Below, in pieces: positions 1 to 11,662 of a stretch of DNA of 64,000 bases (position 1 is its first letter; every line of letters begins with the position of its first letter). The notes under the pieces are model-generated. The model was not told the DNA's origin and ran no database searches. It saw only the letters and a program-made list of their open reading frames with translations. The stretch lies in assembly GCA_023105745.1 (NCBI GenBank), contig JALGQZ010000003.1, positions 74,188,696 through 74,252,695 of the forward strand, written 5' to 3'. Both the position numbers and the translations under genes were made by a program. This DNA is from Austropuccinia psidii (taxonomy: Eukaryota; Basidiomycota; Pucciniomycetes; Pucciniales; Sphaerophragmiaceae).

Positions 1-729
1 GGCACTGGTTGAGGCGGATTTTTGCTGGTGGATGCTTGAGGAGCTTCCACTGGGCTGTTGTCCTTGCCTTGAGCCAATTTCTTCTTCTGATCTTCTGACA
101 ACATGCTTTGGTTTTTCAACCAAGCTTTTATCTGTTGGACTTGTCCTTTGACAGACATTGGTGTCCAACCCAGTAGAAGATCTTCTGTCTTTTCTGGCCC
201 CATGAACTTCTTCACTTGAAGATAAGAGTTCATGGTGCCTATCCAAAGACTTGGAAGGAGTTCCCATTCTTGTTGCTTTGACGCCAGGAACCAGTTTTTC
301 CATTGGGATTGATAAATTTCCACAGCTGCCTGTTGGAAATGGTTCAGGTCTAACAGCAATAGCAGTTATGTCAGCTTCTGGACTCTCAAGAAGAGGTTCA
401 AAGGTGCTGGCTAACCTTTGGGAACTTGTGGAAGTTCTGGCATCCTCCATTTGTGCCTCTCCTCTGGGAGGACATTCTTGCCTTTTGGATTTGTGGCTGG
501 AATGTCCTGGTCCAGATCCATTTGATTGGATGGAGTAATTGCTTCCACTTCTAGTAGGAGTCATTTTACGTCAATTCAAATAAAAATTAGAGTAAAATTG
601 AATTGAATTCACCTTCAGGACCTTTAAAGGGTTCTTTGGTTATCAAACCCCTTGGTGCTGGGCTGGTTTGAATTTCAATACTGGACTCTGAGGCTTCAGA
701 GTCTGAAGAACTTTCTCTGATAGAAGACA
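1..729 (-). pseudogene. Gypsy copy 1: 5' gag region with two overlapping frames (partial)
   Basis: This is the 5' internal end of a Ty3/Gypsy element that runs off the left edge. On the minus strand an exon follows a TCTAG acceptor (729-613), then a GTGAAT...ACTAG intron (612-551), then sequence to position 1. The spliced frame contains residues homologous to ORF1 of the two other Gypsy copies in the window: QQAAVEIY, then W..TMNSYLQVKKF, then LLGW. Two stops break that frame near positions 395-350. A second frame starts at ATG 564-562 (MTPTRSG), just inside the intron, and stays open to position 1 (about 188 codons). The frame layout matches the copies at 29.5 and 57.5 kb, although the sequence is clearly diverged. 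Function is inferred as structural gag-type protein. The rest of the element is outside the window. Confidence 0.6.
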
Positions 730-1279
730 CTAGAGAAAAATAATAATATAAGTTATTTTATCAAGTAATAAAAATAACTTATAAACTCAACTTATTGAAT
801 AAAGTTGTTTTTATGTAATTTATGGCAAATTACGTCAAAAATAAAGAAAAATGTCTAAGATAAAAAGAAAAAATGTTTTTAGTAAAGATTTTTATTTTTA
901 AAGATTTTTTATTTGATTTATTATTTTCTTCAAAGAAATAATAATTATGCAATTAACAAGTTAATTAATCAAAATTATATTTTTATTCACTTTATACTAG
1001 AATAACTCAAAGAATAAATTTCAAGTCTGTGATGTGAATAAGCCACTAGTTAGACAAGAGAAATTTATTCCAAATCACTCAATAGTATATTGTTTCAAAC
1101 AATATTCTTCAGAAAAAATAACTTAATTAATATTATAAAGATTATTTACAAGGGATAAGTCCCAAAAAAGCCAATATTAAGACAAATATGGCAATTTTAC
1201 GTCAAGAATTAGTAAAATAAGGTCTAGAATATGATTTATGTCCCAAAAATTGGTTTAAAATCACGGCCAGGCCCCCAAA

Positions 1280-3465
1280 TGTAAGGTTTGTCTATGAAAC
1301 TCTTGATAATAGTAGCAATATCAAGAGTACTATGACTGTCCTCAGTAGAAAAATATAATATAATAAAATATTATTACCACAAATTTAAATATAATTATTA
1401 AAAATAATTATATAAGAATAAATTTAATTATTATTATAATAATATAATAATAAAAAAAATATAATAATTATAATAAATTATAATTATTCTATTACTGTTA
1501 TAGTCACTGACAGTTATAACAATAAGAAGTGTAAAGCTCTTAATGAGACAATTACACGTGGAAAATATAAATATTTTACCACTTATAAATAATATAAATA
1601 TTATTTATAAAAGAATTAAAACACACACTGTGCAGAAATAATTCTTATAGAGAAAATTCTATAAAAAAAACTAATACTAGATAAAAAAAATATAGAATTT
1701 TTAGAGAAAACTTACTTATAACATTTATTTAATACAATAAGTCAAAATACAACAGTTATTATATTAAATAATAATTATAAGTTAAAAACACGTCAAAAAT
1801 CAATAAATTTAAGGATAAAACAATTTTTTATAATATAAATTATGATTAAAGAGTTTTAGAGAGGAATTTGTGGATTTTAAAAGATATTTAAAAATGATAA
1901 TTTTATATAATAAAATATATTATTGGTGATTACAACAATAATCTAAATTCTATGACTTCAATTCTTTAATTTAATAAATAAAGAATAAAAATAACTTAAG
2001 AATTACTTTTAATAATAAGATTTTATATTTAATAAAACTTTACCTGTTTAAATTTCTAATATGATTGGATTGATAATGAATGATGGACAAAAACAGTGAT
2101 GAAAAAGACTCTTTTTATGTCTTCAGGGCAGCTCTCATGATTCATAATGAATGTAGAGGGCGTGCTCAGGTCAAAACTGAAAAACCATACTTAAAAATAG
2201 AGTTCTTAACTTAAGGCAACTTATTTTTACTTCCAATTTAAAGTTACCAGTGTTATTCTTAACTCCAAGTAACTTTAATCCTCATTTAGTTTAATTATTT
2301 TAAGTTTTAATATAAAATAAGTTTATTTATATCAAAGTTCATCACATGAAAAACTCAAAATCAGAGTTTCAAGCAGAAATATTTTAAACTCAATTTTTAA
2401 TTAATTTTTAAAGAAATCATAATTTTCTTTATGCTTAATTAAAAGAGTAAATTTCCAGGCTAATTACCCAGGGAATTTATTTATAAAAGATACTTAAAAT
2501 TTAATTTATATATTGATAATATTAAATTCTAACTTGTGTGAAACTTTCAAGCAAATCCATTAAGAATTGGATTTTTAATGAATTTTTGAAGTTATTGCTA
2601 TTTTTCCACGTAAAATAGCAATACACACCAAACCTTAAGTTTTGATAAGGTTTTAATGCTTGAAACTTTAAAGTTTTAAGCTTATTTAAGGTTTTTAAAC
2701 TTAATTAAGCTTTGACAGTTCTTAAAACCTTGATTTCAAGCCTGCATATTGGGATTTACCCTTTGGCAGCTTGAAATTCCTGTCCAAATTGGGATAAAAC
2801 CAGTTTAAACCTTAAGGTTGGATCAAAGTCTAATCTTAAAGTTTAAATAAGGTTGAAAATCCTCCAATACAGGTGGACAACCTTAATTGAGTCTTTGCAG
2901 ATCCAAAAAGTTGGGTACCCCAGCTCTATTTGGTCTTTTTCCTTTGTCCCACCTTTTTGCGTGGATTTTGCCCTTTTATTTATTTAAAGCCATACCATGG
3001 CTTTAAACCCTTTTAAATTGAGCTCACGCAGGATTTACATTCTGTATGGCAAATCCTTAGCCAATTCAGTAAATATACACAACACCTCAATTTTAACTAA
3101 AATTTTGGTAAGGTTGCATAAACCTTATGTAACTTTAAATTTAAGCTTAATTAAGCTTAAATTTAACAATTTAAAAAATGTTAAAAAAGTTACATTAGTA
3201 CTGTGAGATTCTTAAATCTTCCAATAACACAAGAAATAAGTGTTTTGGGGTATAACACCCTATGGGTGTACCCTAGGTTATTTTTGGTGTAGAATCCAAA
3301 AGTGACATAATAATTATAACTTTGTTTATCCAAAAAAAAGTTATACTTATTTTTTGTTATTTTTTATTTTAAATTCAACTAAAAAGTCTGTTTAAGACAA
3401 AATTAACTTTCTGTAAAATCATTTGTGGCCTTATGGGTATGTTATACATACCTCACAGGCTCACA
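1280..3465 (-). repeat. LTR of minus-strand Gypsy copy 1
   Basis: On the minus strand this 2.2 kb block starts TGTGAGCCTGTGAGG at 3465 and ends CCTTACA at 1280, the same termini as the other Gypsy LTRs here. It is followed on its 3' side (1279 downward) by a primer-binding-like TTTGGGGGCC, so it is the 5' LTR. It is extremely AT-rich and has no credible gene. It interrupts a TET dioxygenase reading frame: the sequence resumes with the TET tail at 3466. The other end of the insertion is off-window, so its target duplication cannot be checked. Confidence 0.7.
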
Positions 3466-3641
3466 CTGATCCAGAACAGGAAAACGAAAGCACGACACTA
3501 GTGGGTATGTCCACACAATGCTCAAGGAGGTTGGCAAAAACAATGTGCCAAAAAAGCCACAGCTATTATGAGATTGGCAAGGCAGTGGGCTATCAAACAA
3601 GGGATGGTCATACAATCTCATGCCAATTCAAAGAATGAGGA
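3466..3641 (+). pseudogene. TET/JBP dioxygenase C-terminal fragment (relic)
   Basis: The reading frame from about 3466 to its stop encodes the last 50-odd residues of the TET/JBP protein, including the segments ESTTLVGMS and SYYEIGKAVGY. These align with the C terminus of the intact gene at 11663-13007. Everything upstream, including the iron-binding HxD, is missing because a Gypsy LTR is inserted at 3465. It is a dead fragment, useful as evidence that the TET gene was part of the older CACTA copy too. Confidence 0.75.
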
Positions 3642-3779
3642 GATTTGCATGTGTGTTGGAATTGCAGCGTCATGGGTAAATAATAGTGGGGTAAGGCAGA
3701 GGACAATATAGACCAGGATTGGATGGTTTGGAGTCCGGGAGATAGGTTGGCTCACATGAAAAAGGGGTGAAGTGGATTA

Positions 3780-3803
3780 TGTACGGTGGCATGCCATTGT
3801 ACA
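3780..3803. promoter_or_regulatory. Palindrome of the CACTA family (relic copy)
   Basis: A 24-bp near-palindrome: left half TGTACGGTGGCA, right half TGCCATTGTACA. It corresponds to the site at 13133-13156 of the intact element, with a CpG of the right arm changed to TpG. Function is unknown. Confidence 0.6.
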
Positions 3804-3837
3804 TGTGTCCTGGTTTGTTGCTCTTGTCCAGGATCCC

Positions 3838-4595
3838 AATGCTTCACACCCAAATCCTTACGCTTGTGCAGGTTCCAACAATGCTAAAAGCTCCTTATGC
3901 CTGTGTGGGCTGCCGATGCTTCACATGCAAATCATTACGCTCGTACAAGCTCCCAACAATTCAAAAAACTGGCTACGGGGTGCAGGCTCCTGAAGCCTCC
4001 CATGGAATTCCTTACTTTGTGCAGGTTCCTGACAATTTAACAGTTTTCTTACACCGGTGCAGGCATCCAATAGTTGACACACAAATCCTGACGCTTGTGC
4101 AGGTTCCTGACAATGCTGAGAATTTCTTATGCCTGTGCAGGCTCCTGACAATTCACACGCTAATCCTTACGCTTGTGAAGGTTCCCCACAATGCTAAAAA
4201 TTCATTACGCCTGTGCAGGCTCTGGACAGTTCACACGCCAATCCTTACGCTTGTGAAGGTTCACGACAATGCTGAAAATTTCTTACGCCTATGCAGGCTC
4301 CTGACAACTTACATGCCAACCCTTACCCTTGTGAAGGTTCCCGACAATGCTGAAAATTTCTTATGCCTGTGCAGGCTCCTGACAATTCACACACCAATCC
4401 TTACACTTGTGAAGGTTCCCAAAAATGCTAGAAATTTCTTACACCTGTGCAGGCTTCCGACAAATCACACGCCAATCCTTACGCTGGTGAAGGTTCCTGA
4501 CAATGCTGAAAATTTCTTACGCCTGTGCAGGCTCATGGCAATTCACACGCCAATCCTTACACTTGTGAAGGTTCCCGACAATTTAAACAATTCAA
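3838..4595. repeat. Decayed minisatellite downstream of TET
   Basis: Tandem units of roughly 40 bp and about 75-80 bp are built on CACACGCCAATCCTTACGC followed by TGTGCAGGCTCC or TGTGAAGGTTCC. It is the diverged counterpart of the array at 13190-13750. A 279-codon open frame crosses it only because the unit has few stops; the predicted peptide is a simple repeat, so I do not call it a gene. Confidence 0.75.
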
Positions 4596-4989
4596 TACAT
4601 GACTAAGATTAATAGCATGTGACCATAGGAAAGGTAATGTCTCATGAATCTTGAGTGGATTGCTCACATGCGGGAACCTCCCACTTTTTTACAGTTAAGA
4701 TTTGATATGGCTCTAAACAATGGAAGAAGAAAATATAGGAGACTTTAACGGTGACTATTGGCGCATTTTTGGCAAAAGAGGTTCACACAAACAAATACTC
4801 ACTCAAACCTTTGGTGGGGAACTTACAATAATTATTCTCACACAATCAGGGATTTTCTCTAAGGAGGAAATAAATAATTTTTACGTGAACAAAGAATGTA
4901 ATAGAAATCAAACATAACAAGGATTGAATACAAATAATTTATTTAGAAGAAAATATTACAAAAGAAAAAAAGTAGAAATAATGAGATTT

Positions 4990-6305
4990 TTTTAGGAATT
5001 TGGAGACTATCCTGGTGATGTCCTCCTTTGCATAAGCCTCCAGTGCCTGGGCAAGGAGGGATTTTAGTTCCTCCCAGAATTCCCCGTGCATCTCATTTTG
5101 ATGAGTTTCATCCACAAAAGGAATCATGTGGAGCAAGTGGCGATGCTCCAACAAGATTCAGTTGATCGATTTGTGGATGATGGCTTGAGGAATCATCAAA
5201 GTCAGTCGTAAGTTGGTAAATTCCTGGCAAGCGTCATCGTGGGAATGAGAGGGGCTTTGCACCGGGGGGAGGAGGCATTGGGGCTCTTGGTGGCACTGGG
5301 AGGGGGAAAACAGGATGGGAAGAAGAAGGCGGAGGGGGAGGGGGGGATCCAACTGGTGTATTGTTGATGATAATTATTGAGCAGGGAGTGGCGGGAAGAG
5401 CTGTAGATGGTTGAACAAAAGGTGAGGAAAGGTTTATAGGAAAGAAGAAACAGAAGTGGTGACTTACCAAAAGGTTCCTCTGTGGATTGCGTAGGAGCCA
5501 CCTCAGGTTCTGGCTCACAAGTCATAATGTCCTCAGGTGGTTGGGAGGATGGACTTGGGCCAGGAATAGGTGGCTCTTTGGTTTGCGAGGGTTCTAAAAA
5601 AGGAGTAAGAGTCAGTTAACTTGACTCAAAAGTGAAAGTGAAAATGAAATGAAACTTTGTCTGCTTACCATGGAATAATTCCTCCAACCATCAGGTGCCA
5701 CTCAGGCCTGGAGTGGGTTGCCGCAGGGTTTGCTTGCGAGGCAAACTAGGAACGGGAGAGTCTTGTTGGGGGGGATCTGGTGGGTTTTGTTCTATGAGTA
5801 ATGGAAAAAAGTTGGTATTATTACGTGAAGAGAAATGAGATAAGGAGGAGAAAGAAAACTTACTTTGGAGTTTGAATCCCATTGGTGACAAGACAAGGTG
5901 ACGATTGGCCCAAGCTTAATTGTCCTCTCCCCATCGCCATCCTTCATTGGCCGGATAATCACTTTGCTCAGGTCAAGGAGTCAAGTGACCATCGGATGGT
6001 GGCCTAGGAGGGGGGGTGGACAAATCAACACTTGAGGGGACAGGGCTAATCATCGAGAATCGTTCCCCTCAGCCTGCTTGGGGTCCCGGTGTCCATTCAC
6101 GCTCCAATATGGTTTCATCATCATCGACCACAAAGGAGTCCTTGCAAGGGCGTCTTGGGAGAGACCTCCTCTGGCTGTGTGGTCAGAATGGGTGGACAAT
6201 GAATAAACATTTCTTGTATGCTTGTTGGCAAGCATCACAAGCGTCAGTCGTCATTGAGGAATGAATGCAGGGGATACCCCGCTTGGTCCATAAAGTACAC
6301 AACAT
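4990..6305 (-). pseudogene. Broken Zn2Cys6-like gene (relic)
   Basis: The minus strand matches the gene at 14165-15528 along its full length, including the positions of its three introns and the conserved C-terminal stretch (HMIPFVDETHQNEMHGEF). It is non-functional. The second cluster cysteine is changed (TGC to TGG in the first exon), several CpG sites have become TpG or CpA, and the end of the last exon no longer stops at the ancestral place. It shows that this gene was already cargo in the older copy. Confidence 0.75.
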
Positions 6306-6582
6306 CTAAAAACAAAACAATTGAGGTTAGTAACTGAATAGAAAGAAAATGAAAATGTACGATGAATTATATAAATTTAAAACAAAAACGATTGTAAGGA
6401 CGCTCTAGTCGGAAGTTTTTAAAAGTCTGGAAGTAAGTTGTGAAGAAAAAACATAATTAATATCGGAACATAATGTGGACAAAAGTTTTAAATGGAGGAG
6501 ATGCACGAGGTGGATAGAAGTGGGGTTCTGAAAGTATCAGCAGGAAAAACAAACAGGCAAAAGGAAGGGGAGTGGGTTTAGT

Positions 6583-7403
6583 TGTGAGCCTTAGAGGTAA
6601 TTTCATATACCCAAAAGACCACAAATACAAAATTAACATATTAATATAAATAAAATAAATTTATTTATATTATTAAAATAAAAATCAAAATAGAAATATA
6701 AAATTATATTAAAATTAAAAAAATTAATTACAATATAAAAATAAAAATACATTAAATTTTGTAAGTGTAAAATTACATTTATACTTGAAAAAATTAAGTA
6801 AAAATGAAATTTTAACAAAATTGTGAAAAAATAAATAAATTTGGAAAAAGGTTAAATAAAAATTATTATAACTTTTTATCCAATAAATAAACATATAAAA
6901 ATTATTTCACCATTGGATTCCTCATAAAAAATCAGGTGGGGTCACCTCTGAGTGAAATTCTTGTAACTCAACTCTAAATAAGCTTAAATTAAGTTTTTAG
7001 TATTTTCAATACAAAAGTTGAAAATCCTCAAAACTTTGATTTAATTCACACCACATGTGGTGTTAGCCATCAAATTTTGTTTTAAAATTGAGGTGTTGTG
7101 TTTAGTTTAGAAGCTATGAGGAATTGAAGTATTTTCAATTGAATTCAATTGAAATTTCAAAATTTGCGTGTGTATTACATAAGTGAACTTTGATTTACAT
7201 ATGAGGTGTCAATTATTACTGTATTGTACTGTACAATTGAATTGAATTACTAATGTAAATTATAAGTATAATACATGATGAGGAATTAAAGGAAAAATAA
7301 ATTGGAAAGATTAAATTTGGGGGGAAAAGGAACTCCAGCTCTAAGGGGGAGCTAGACCCCCAAAATCCTTTCTGACAGGCGTGGGATGTCAAAATTCATG
7401 CAA
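6583..7403 (+). repeat. Gypsy copy 2: 5' LTR, first half
   Basis: Begins TGTGAGCCTTAGAGG and is collinear with the first 0.82 kb of the intact LTR at 55419. It stops abruptly at CAA (7401-7403), where the CACTA element starts. The second half resumes at 28239, so this is one LTR split by a later insertion. The five bases before it (TTAGT) do not match the five after the 3' LTR (AGGAG). Confidence 0.85.
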
Positions 7404-7449
7404 CACCAGGGCGAATCTCGCGTCAATCGTCGGCGATTGACTTCACGTC
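7404..7449 (+). repeat. Left terminal inverted repeat of CACTA element
   Basis: 46 bp, matching the reverse complement of 28190-28235 except at positions 5 and 18. The repeat contains its own hairpin: GTCAATCG and CGATTGAC around a TCGG loop. Immediately to the left is the target duplication CAA. Confidence 0.93.
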
Positions 7450-7785
7450 GCACCGCGGTCAGTATAAAATCTTGCTTCAGTCGCGTTAGTGTCACTTTAT
7501 AGTCACTGGATTTAGTGGGTCACGTCACGTCAGCGTCAAGACAACGTCAATCGTCACATGTGTCACATGAGAATGTCACTCAAAGCCCAAACCCATTTCA
7601 ACACTATGCGCAACGTTCGTGTAATTTCACCTCATTGGCTTCCGCCTCCCCGACGCTTAGCATGCTTACGCACCCGCACCGCCCTCCATCCGGATGAGAC
7701 TCCGACACTGCCCGCCCCTCTCCGTCCTCACCACTCCTTACGCTTTCACACCCCCGCCCCTACCATCCTCACGCTTGTGTAATAC
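7450..7785. promoter_or_regulatory. Left subterminal region with ACGTCA repeats
   Basis: Several copies of ACGTCA/CGTCA(A/C) are packed at 7515-7560 next to GTCAC motifs. The right end has the same core in inverted orientation (28110-28189), which is typical of transposase-binding subterminal repeats of CACTA elements. A TATAAAA lies at 7463-7469, but no gene is visible directly behind it. Confidence 0.5.
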
Positions 7786-8335
7786 CCTCCCGACATGCCT
7801 CCGACACCACTGATGACCCTTACGCTTGTGTAGTGCCCTCCCGACATGCCTCCGACACAGCTTACCATCCTTACGCTCATGTAGTGCCCTCCCGACATGC
7901 CTCCGACAACAGTTACCCTCCCTCCCGACATTCTCCCGACACTGCTTACCATCCTTACGCTCATGTAGTGCCCTCCCGACATGCCTCCGACAACAGTTAC
8001 CCTCCCTCCCGACACTGCTTACCATCCTTACGCTCATGTAGTGCCCTCCCGACATGCCTCCGACAACAGTTACCCTCCCTCCCGACATTCTCCCGACACT
8101 GCTTACCATCCTTACGCTCATGTAGTGCCCTCTCGACATGCCTCCGACAACAGTTACCCTCCCTCCCGACATTCTCCCGACACTGCTTACCATCCTTACG
8201 CTCATGTAGTGCCCTCCCGACATGCCTCCGACAACAGTTACCCTCCCTCCCGACATTCTCCCGACACTGCTTACCATCCTTACGCTCATGTAGTGCCCTC
8301 CCGACATGCCTCCGACAACGCTTACCATCCTTAAG
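7786..8335. repeat. 84-bp tandem repeat array, about six units
   Basis: The landmark TTACGCTCATGTAG recurs at about 7871, 7955, 8028, 8112, 8196 and 8280. The spacing is 84 bp, except for one 73-bp unit lacking an 11-base piece. Because 84 is divisible by three, several frames are open across it on both strands, giving repetitive 100-220 residue peptides; I treat these as artefacts. It lies in the left subterminal part of the CACTA element, before the first gene. Confidence 0.85.
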
Positions 8336-8355
8336 CTTCCGTACTACATCCATAG

Positions 8356-8383
8356 TGTGTACGGTGGCTTGTTGGCGTACACA
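8356..8383. promoter_or_regulatory. Palindrome 1, upstream of gene 8858
   Basis: Arms TGTGTACG and CGTACACA flank a centre GTGGCTTGTTGG that is less symmetric than in its relatives. It lies 475 bp before the ATG at 8858. One of six such sites in the element. Confidence 0.55.
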
Positions 8384-8857
8384 ATGGACGCCATTGCCGA
8401 AATATGCTGAGTGGCCTTCTCTGCCAACAGGACCTCAGGGGAAATTGGTCAGTATATTCACAATGTTGTGGCTAGGGTTTAAATCATGAGACTCACAAAT
8501 TAAAACCTAATAAGTGGACTATTTAAGACAAGAATTGTGTCTCCTGTTTCGCCGACAAAACCATTTTATTTCATATCAATCAAATGAACACTTTGCTTAG
8601 TCCTTACCTCATGAGCATTGAATAGTTCAAAAGTTGACTTTAGTAGGTTTCTCACTAGTCAACTTTATTCAATGTCTCACAGGGAAGTGATTTCATTTGC
8701 ATGATATGAAATAATTTGCAAAACATCGCCTCCTTCAATTTCCCGACAAATCGCATTTGCACCTTTTTTCTTGAATTTGGATCTTTTATCAAAAAATTTT
8801 CAAACAAGTTAGCAATCAACTCGTCACCATCTATTTGCTTAATAAACTACCTCCGCT

Positions 8858-11085
8858 ATGGCCCGAACCCCGGGAAATTCAACAGAATTCAATGAACGAC
8901 CAACTTCAGCCCCAGAGAGTGGAAGTGAAATCTCTGATATCGCCAGTAGTCGTGAATTAGGCATTGAAGTAGAGAGTAATCAAGATCCACCAGTTCTTCC
9001 GGAATGTGAGTATGCATCCATCTTTAATATTTCAAATCTCTCAAAACCTGATATTGTGTCATAGCCTTTATTTCAGGGCAGCCTCCAAGCTCTCAGAAAC
9101 CGAATTTTAAAAGTTATGAGAAGGAAAAGACTGTTGAACCTTGTGCACCGACAGAAGATGATGGGCAAGATGATGTAATTTTCAGTGGGGAGGTGGAAAT
9201 TATATCCAAGGAACAATTTGTCTCCAACATTGCTCAAACAATCCCAAGGCTCGAAAAAATCCAAAATGATAGTAAAATTCCTGATTATGTGCGTCAAAAG
9301 ATTGCTGAAGCCATGAGCCTGCTCAAAATGGATTTGAACCGTAAGTCCATTACTAATTCAAAACAAAATTGATAAAAATAGCTGCTTACAATATATGGGC
9401 AGGTGTGGAGGTGGGAGAATCTCTACCTGAAGGATCTCGAGTCGTAATTGGATTTCCAGGCAAAGGATTAGGAAAAAGACCAAATATACATGCGACCAAA
9501 AAAACAAACAAAAAACGCCGTACCTTTGAAGCCGCAAACGATTCTCGCGATCAAGGTGATGAAATTATCAATGTTGAAAGGGACCATATTGATAATGAAC
9601 CTCCGCATACTGAACCCCCCCCCAATACTCAATGAAACAATCCATGATGAAGCTCCACATACTGAAAGCCCCCCGATACCCAATGAAACAATGCATGATG
9701 CAACCCCTCCCGCCTCTCCTCGGAATATTCAAGCCTTTCAAGAAAGGGAAACAATTAAACATGATACAATGGGACGAGATATGACTGATATAATTCCCGA
9801 CGCTGAGCCCAAAGTGTCATCCACTGCGAATTTTCAAGGAATATTTTTATCCCGCATGGAAGAGTTTGCAGGCGTTTTGAATTATCATTCCAATATTACT
9901 CAACAATCATGGAAAAGGGGGCTTGATAATATCAATAGGATTTACAAAAATAGATGGGACAATTTACCAACAAAGGATGCTCATACATTCCTGCCCATTG
10001 GTATTAAGGTGATCAGTAACCGAGATCTTAAAATGTCGGCTTGGCTGCAGGACCTTGAGATGGCAGGTGAGTTTTTTTTTATCTTTGTGCATGATACTTG
10101 ATTATTGGCTGTTGACTGGTGATATAAATTGCAATATACAGGGTTAGATTTTTTTAAGCCAACCGAAACAGAAGCGTTTTTTGATCACAACATTTGGAAT
10201 CTCAAATTGATGAAGGAATCAGCTAAACCTCCAGATAATCTCGCAAAATCTGAACACTCCTTCTTCAAAATGGTTCAGAGCCTTCTTTACCCCGCCAATC
10301 CAGTTAAACATTTTTGGGCAAATGTTATGTTTGAATCCATTAGTTTAGTCTCATACGATGTGATTGCACCCAAACCATATGTTGCACCAACATCAAATTC
10401 AACCGATCCTCTTGGACTCAAATGGGGAGCAGTTGAATACCTTGCCTCCTGCTTGAGTAAATCGAAGCAACGTGCAACCCAACTCAGCATTGAAGGTGGC
10501 GGGGCTGAGAATGAGATATCCACAAAGCCGCACAAGAACCTGGAGGATCTGATGGATACAGTTATCCATTTGATGATTGCGTACAACATGGTACGTGCAC
10601 ATACAAAGGTCGAAGTTAATGGCATCAAAGGCAAACTCACAAACTCAAAAAAAAATGAGGCCATCAAAGATCTTTTGGCGTGTCACAAGAATCTTGGAAT
10701 CAATCGAATTTGCTATGGTATATTAGCGGCATTCTGTGCGGCGGGGGTTCGTGGTTTGATGGTATGCTCAGATGACTGGAGAACAAGCTCAGTTAAAGGG
10801 GCTTTAGCACTAATTGACATTTCCGCAAAACTTTCAGAGGGTAAAAATCTAGTGGAGCCAGTGTGGCTACGTACTAATAAGTATATATGTAATTTACTGA
10901 ATAAAAGTTTCTTCTCATCAGAGTCTTTTAACCCCACTGTACCTCTTAGATTTGATTTTGCACGATGCTTAGTATTAGACTTTGGTGATGCCTGGGTGGC
11001 GAATCGCGGGCTTGGTTCAAGTGATGAGGTCACCTTGACGGTACCCAGGTCAGCTAAACTCACAACCAGGATTGACCCGTTTTAG
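8858..11085 (+). CDS. CACTA cargo protein of unknown function (frameshift in exon 3)
   Basis: I do not recognise a family. Four exons are supported by good splice signals: 8858-9005, 9077-9340, 9403-10066 and 10142-11085, with donors GTGAGT, GTAAGT, GTGAGT and CAG or ACAG acceptors. The product would be about 670 residues. The N-terminal part is acidic and low-complexity, followed by a basic KKTNKKRR stretch that could be a nuclear signal, a PH.E.PP..NET repeat, and a compact C-terminal domain of about 310 residues (exon 4) rich in aromatic and aliphatic residues. Summed exon length is not a multiple of three. The frame shifts by one at a run of nine C at about 9607-9615, so the gene is either broken or miscalled there. 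It leads the plus-strand genes of the transposon, and its association with the TET gene suggests a shared role. Also possible is a capsid-like or DNA-binding accessory protein; I cannot tell. Confidence 0.7.
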
Positions 11086-11662
11086 ATTAGCTTTGTACTA
11101 GATAGATTGTAATTTAATTTTGCAAAGTTATTTATGAATTTAATAATCATGACTTCCTATCCTACTACTGCCCGGATGCCACAGTCTGAGTACCAATAGT
11201 AATTGTACGGCGGCATGCCTCCGTACATCATTGCGAAGACTCCGACAAGACGCAAGCTGAGTCAGGCGTTGTGCCCGCGAGTAGCACACGCGGGGGCATT
11301 GCGGGAGGTCGCGTGTATCACTTCACGCCAGCCCATAATAGGCAAAAGGTTCCTGTGTCTTTCAAGAGGAGTGGGATAACTAGGGATCCGCAGCAGGATG
11401 CATATTGCATTTGCGTGTGCTTGCAATATTCTAAATTGCTGGATTGGAAAGTGATTGCATGGGAACATCAATGTGTAAAATTGAATAATGCACTATCCAC
11501 TGCAATTTTCAGGTTCAGGTATTTGAGATCGTGAATTTGCCAAGGTCAGGCGTGAGCTTTCTTTTTAGCCGCAATTAAAAAAGATTCATCCATCGCAATC
11601 CAATTTAGGTGATATTAAGAAATCAGTAATCATTCGGTTTCATTTCATTTTCTGCTGAAAGC
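11086..11662. other. Intergenic region between unknown gene and TET gene
   Basis: No gene seen. It contains palindrome 2 (11204-11227) and then ordinary promoter-like sequence up to the TET start codon. Confidence 0.5.
11204..11227. promoter_or_regulatory. Palindrome 2, CGG-N10-CCG, upstream of TET
   Basis: 24 bp: left half TGTACGGCGGCA, right half TGCCTCCGTACA. The CGG and CCG triplets are separated by 10 bases, the geometry bound by some Zn2Cys6 factors such as yeast Put3. It lies 435 bp before the TET ATG. Confidence 0.6.

Larger units (their letters stand above)
3466..6582 (+). mobile_element. Decayed relic of the CACTA/TET transposon family
   Basis: This block is collinear with about 12.84-15.83 kb of the intact CACTA element further right. 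In order it holds the end of the TET gene, the palindrome, the 40-bp minisatellite and the zinc-cluster gene on the minus strand. It differs mostly by loss of CpG to TpG or CpA. By eye, the 120 bases at 6138-6257 keep about 3 CpGs, while the matching 15361-15480 has about 16. It is bounded by Gypsy LTRs on both sides (3465 and 6583), so neither terminal repeat of this older copy is visible. Confidence 0.8.

Noticed and set aside
3767..4606. 279-codon open frame
   Set aside because: It translates a decayed minisatellite; the same sequence is open in other frames.
7786..8335. CRISPR-like regular repeats
   Set aside because: Units are contiguous with no unique spacers, and the genome is eukaryotic.
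7738..8489. Long open frames on both strands across the 84-bp repeats
   Set aside because: The unit is a multiple of three with few stops; the peptides are pure repeats and no start or splice context is convincing.
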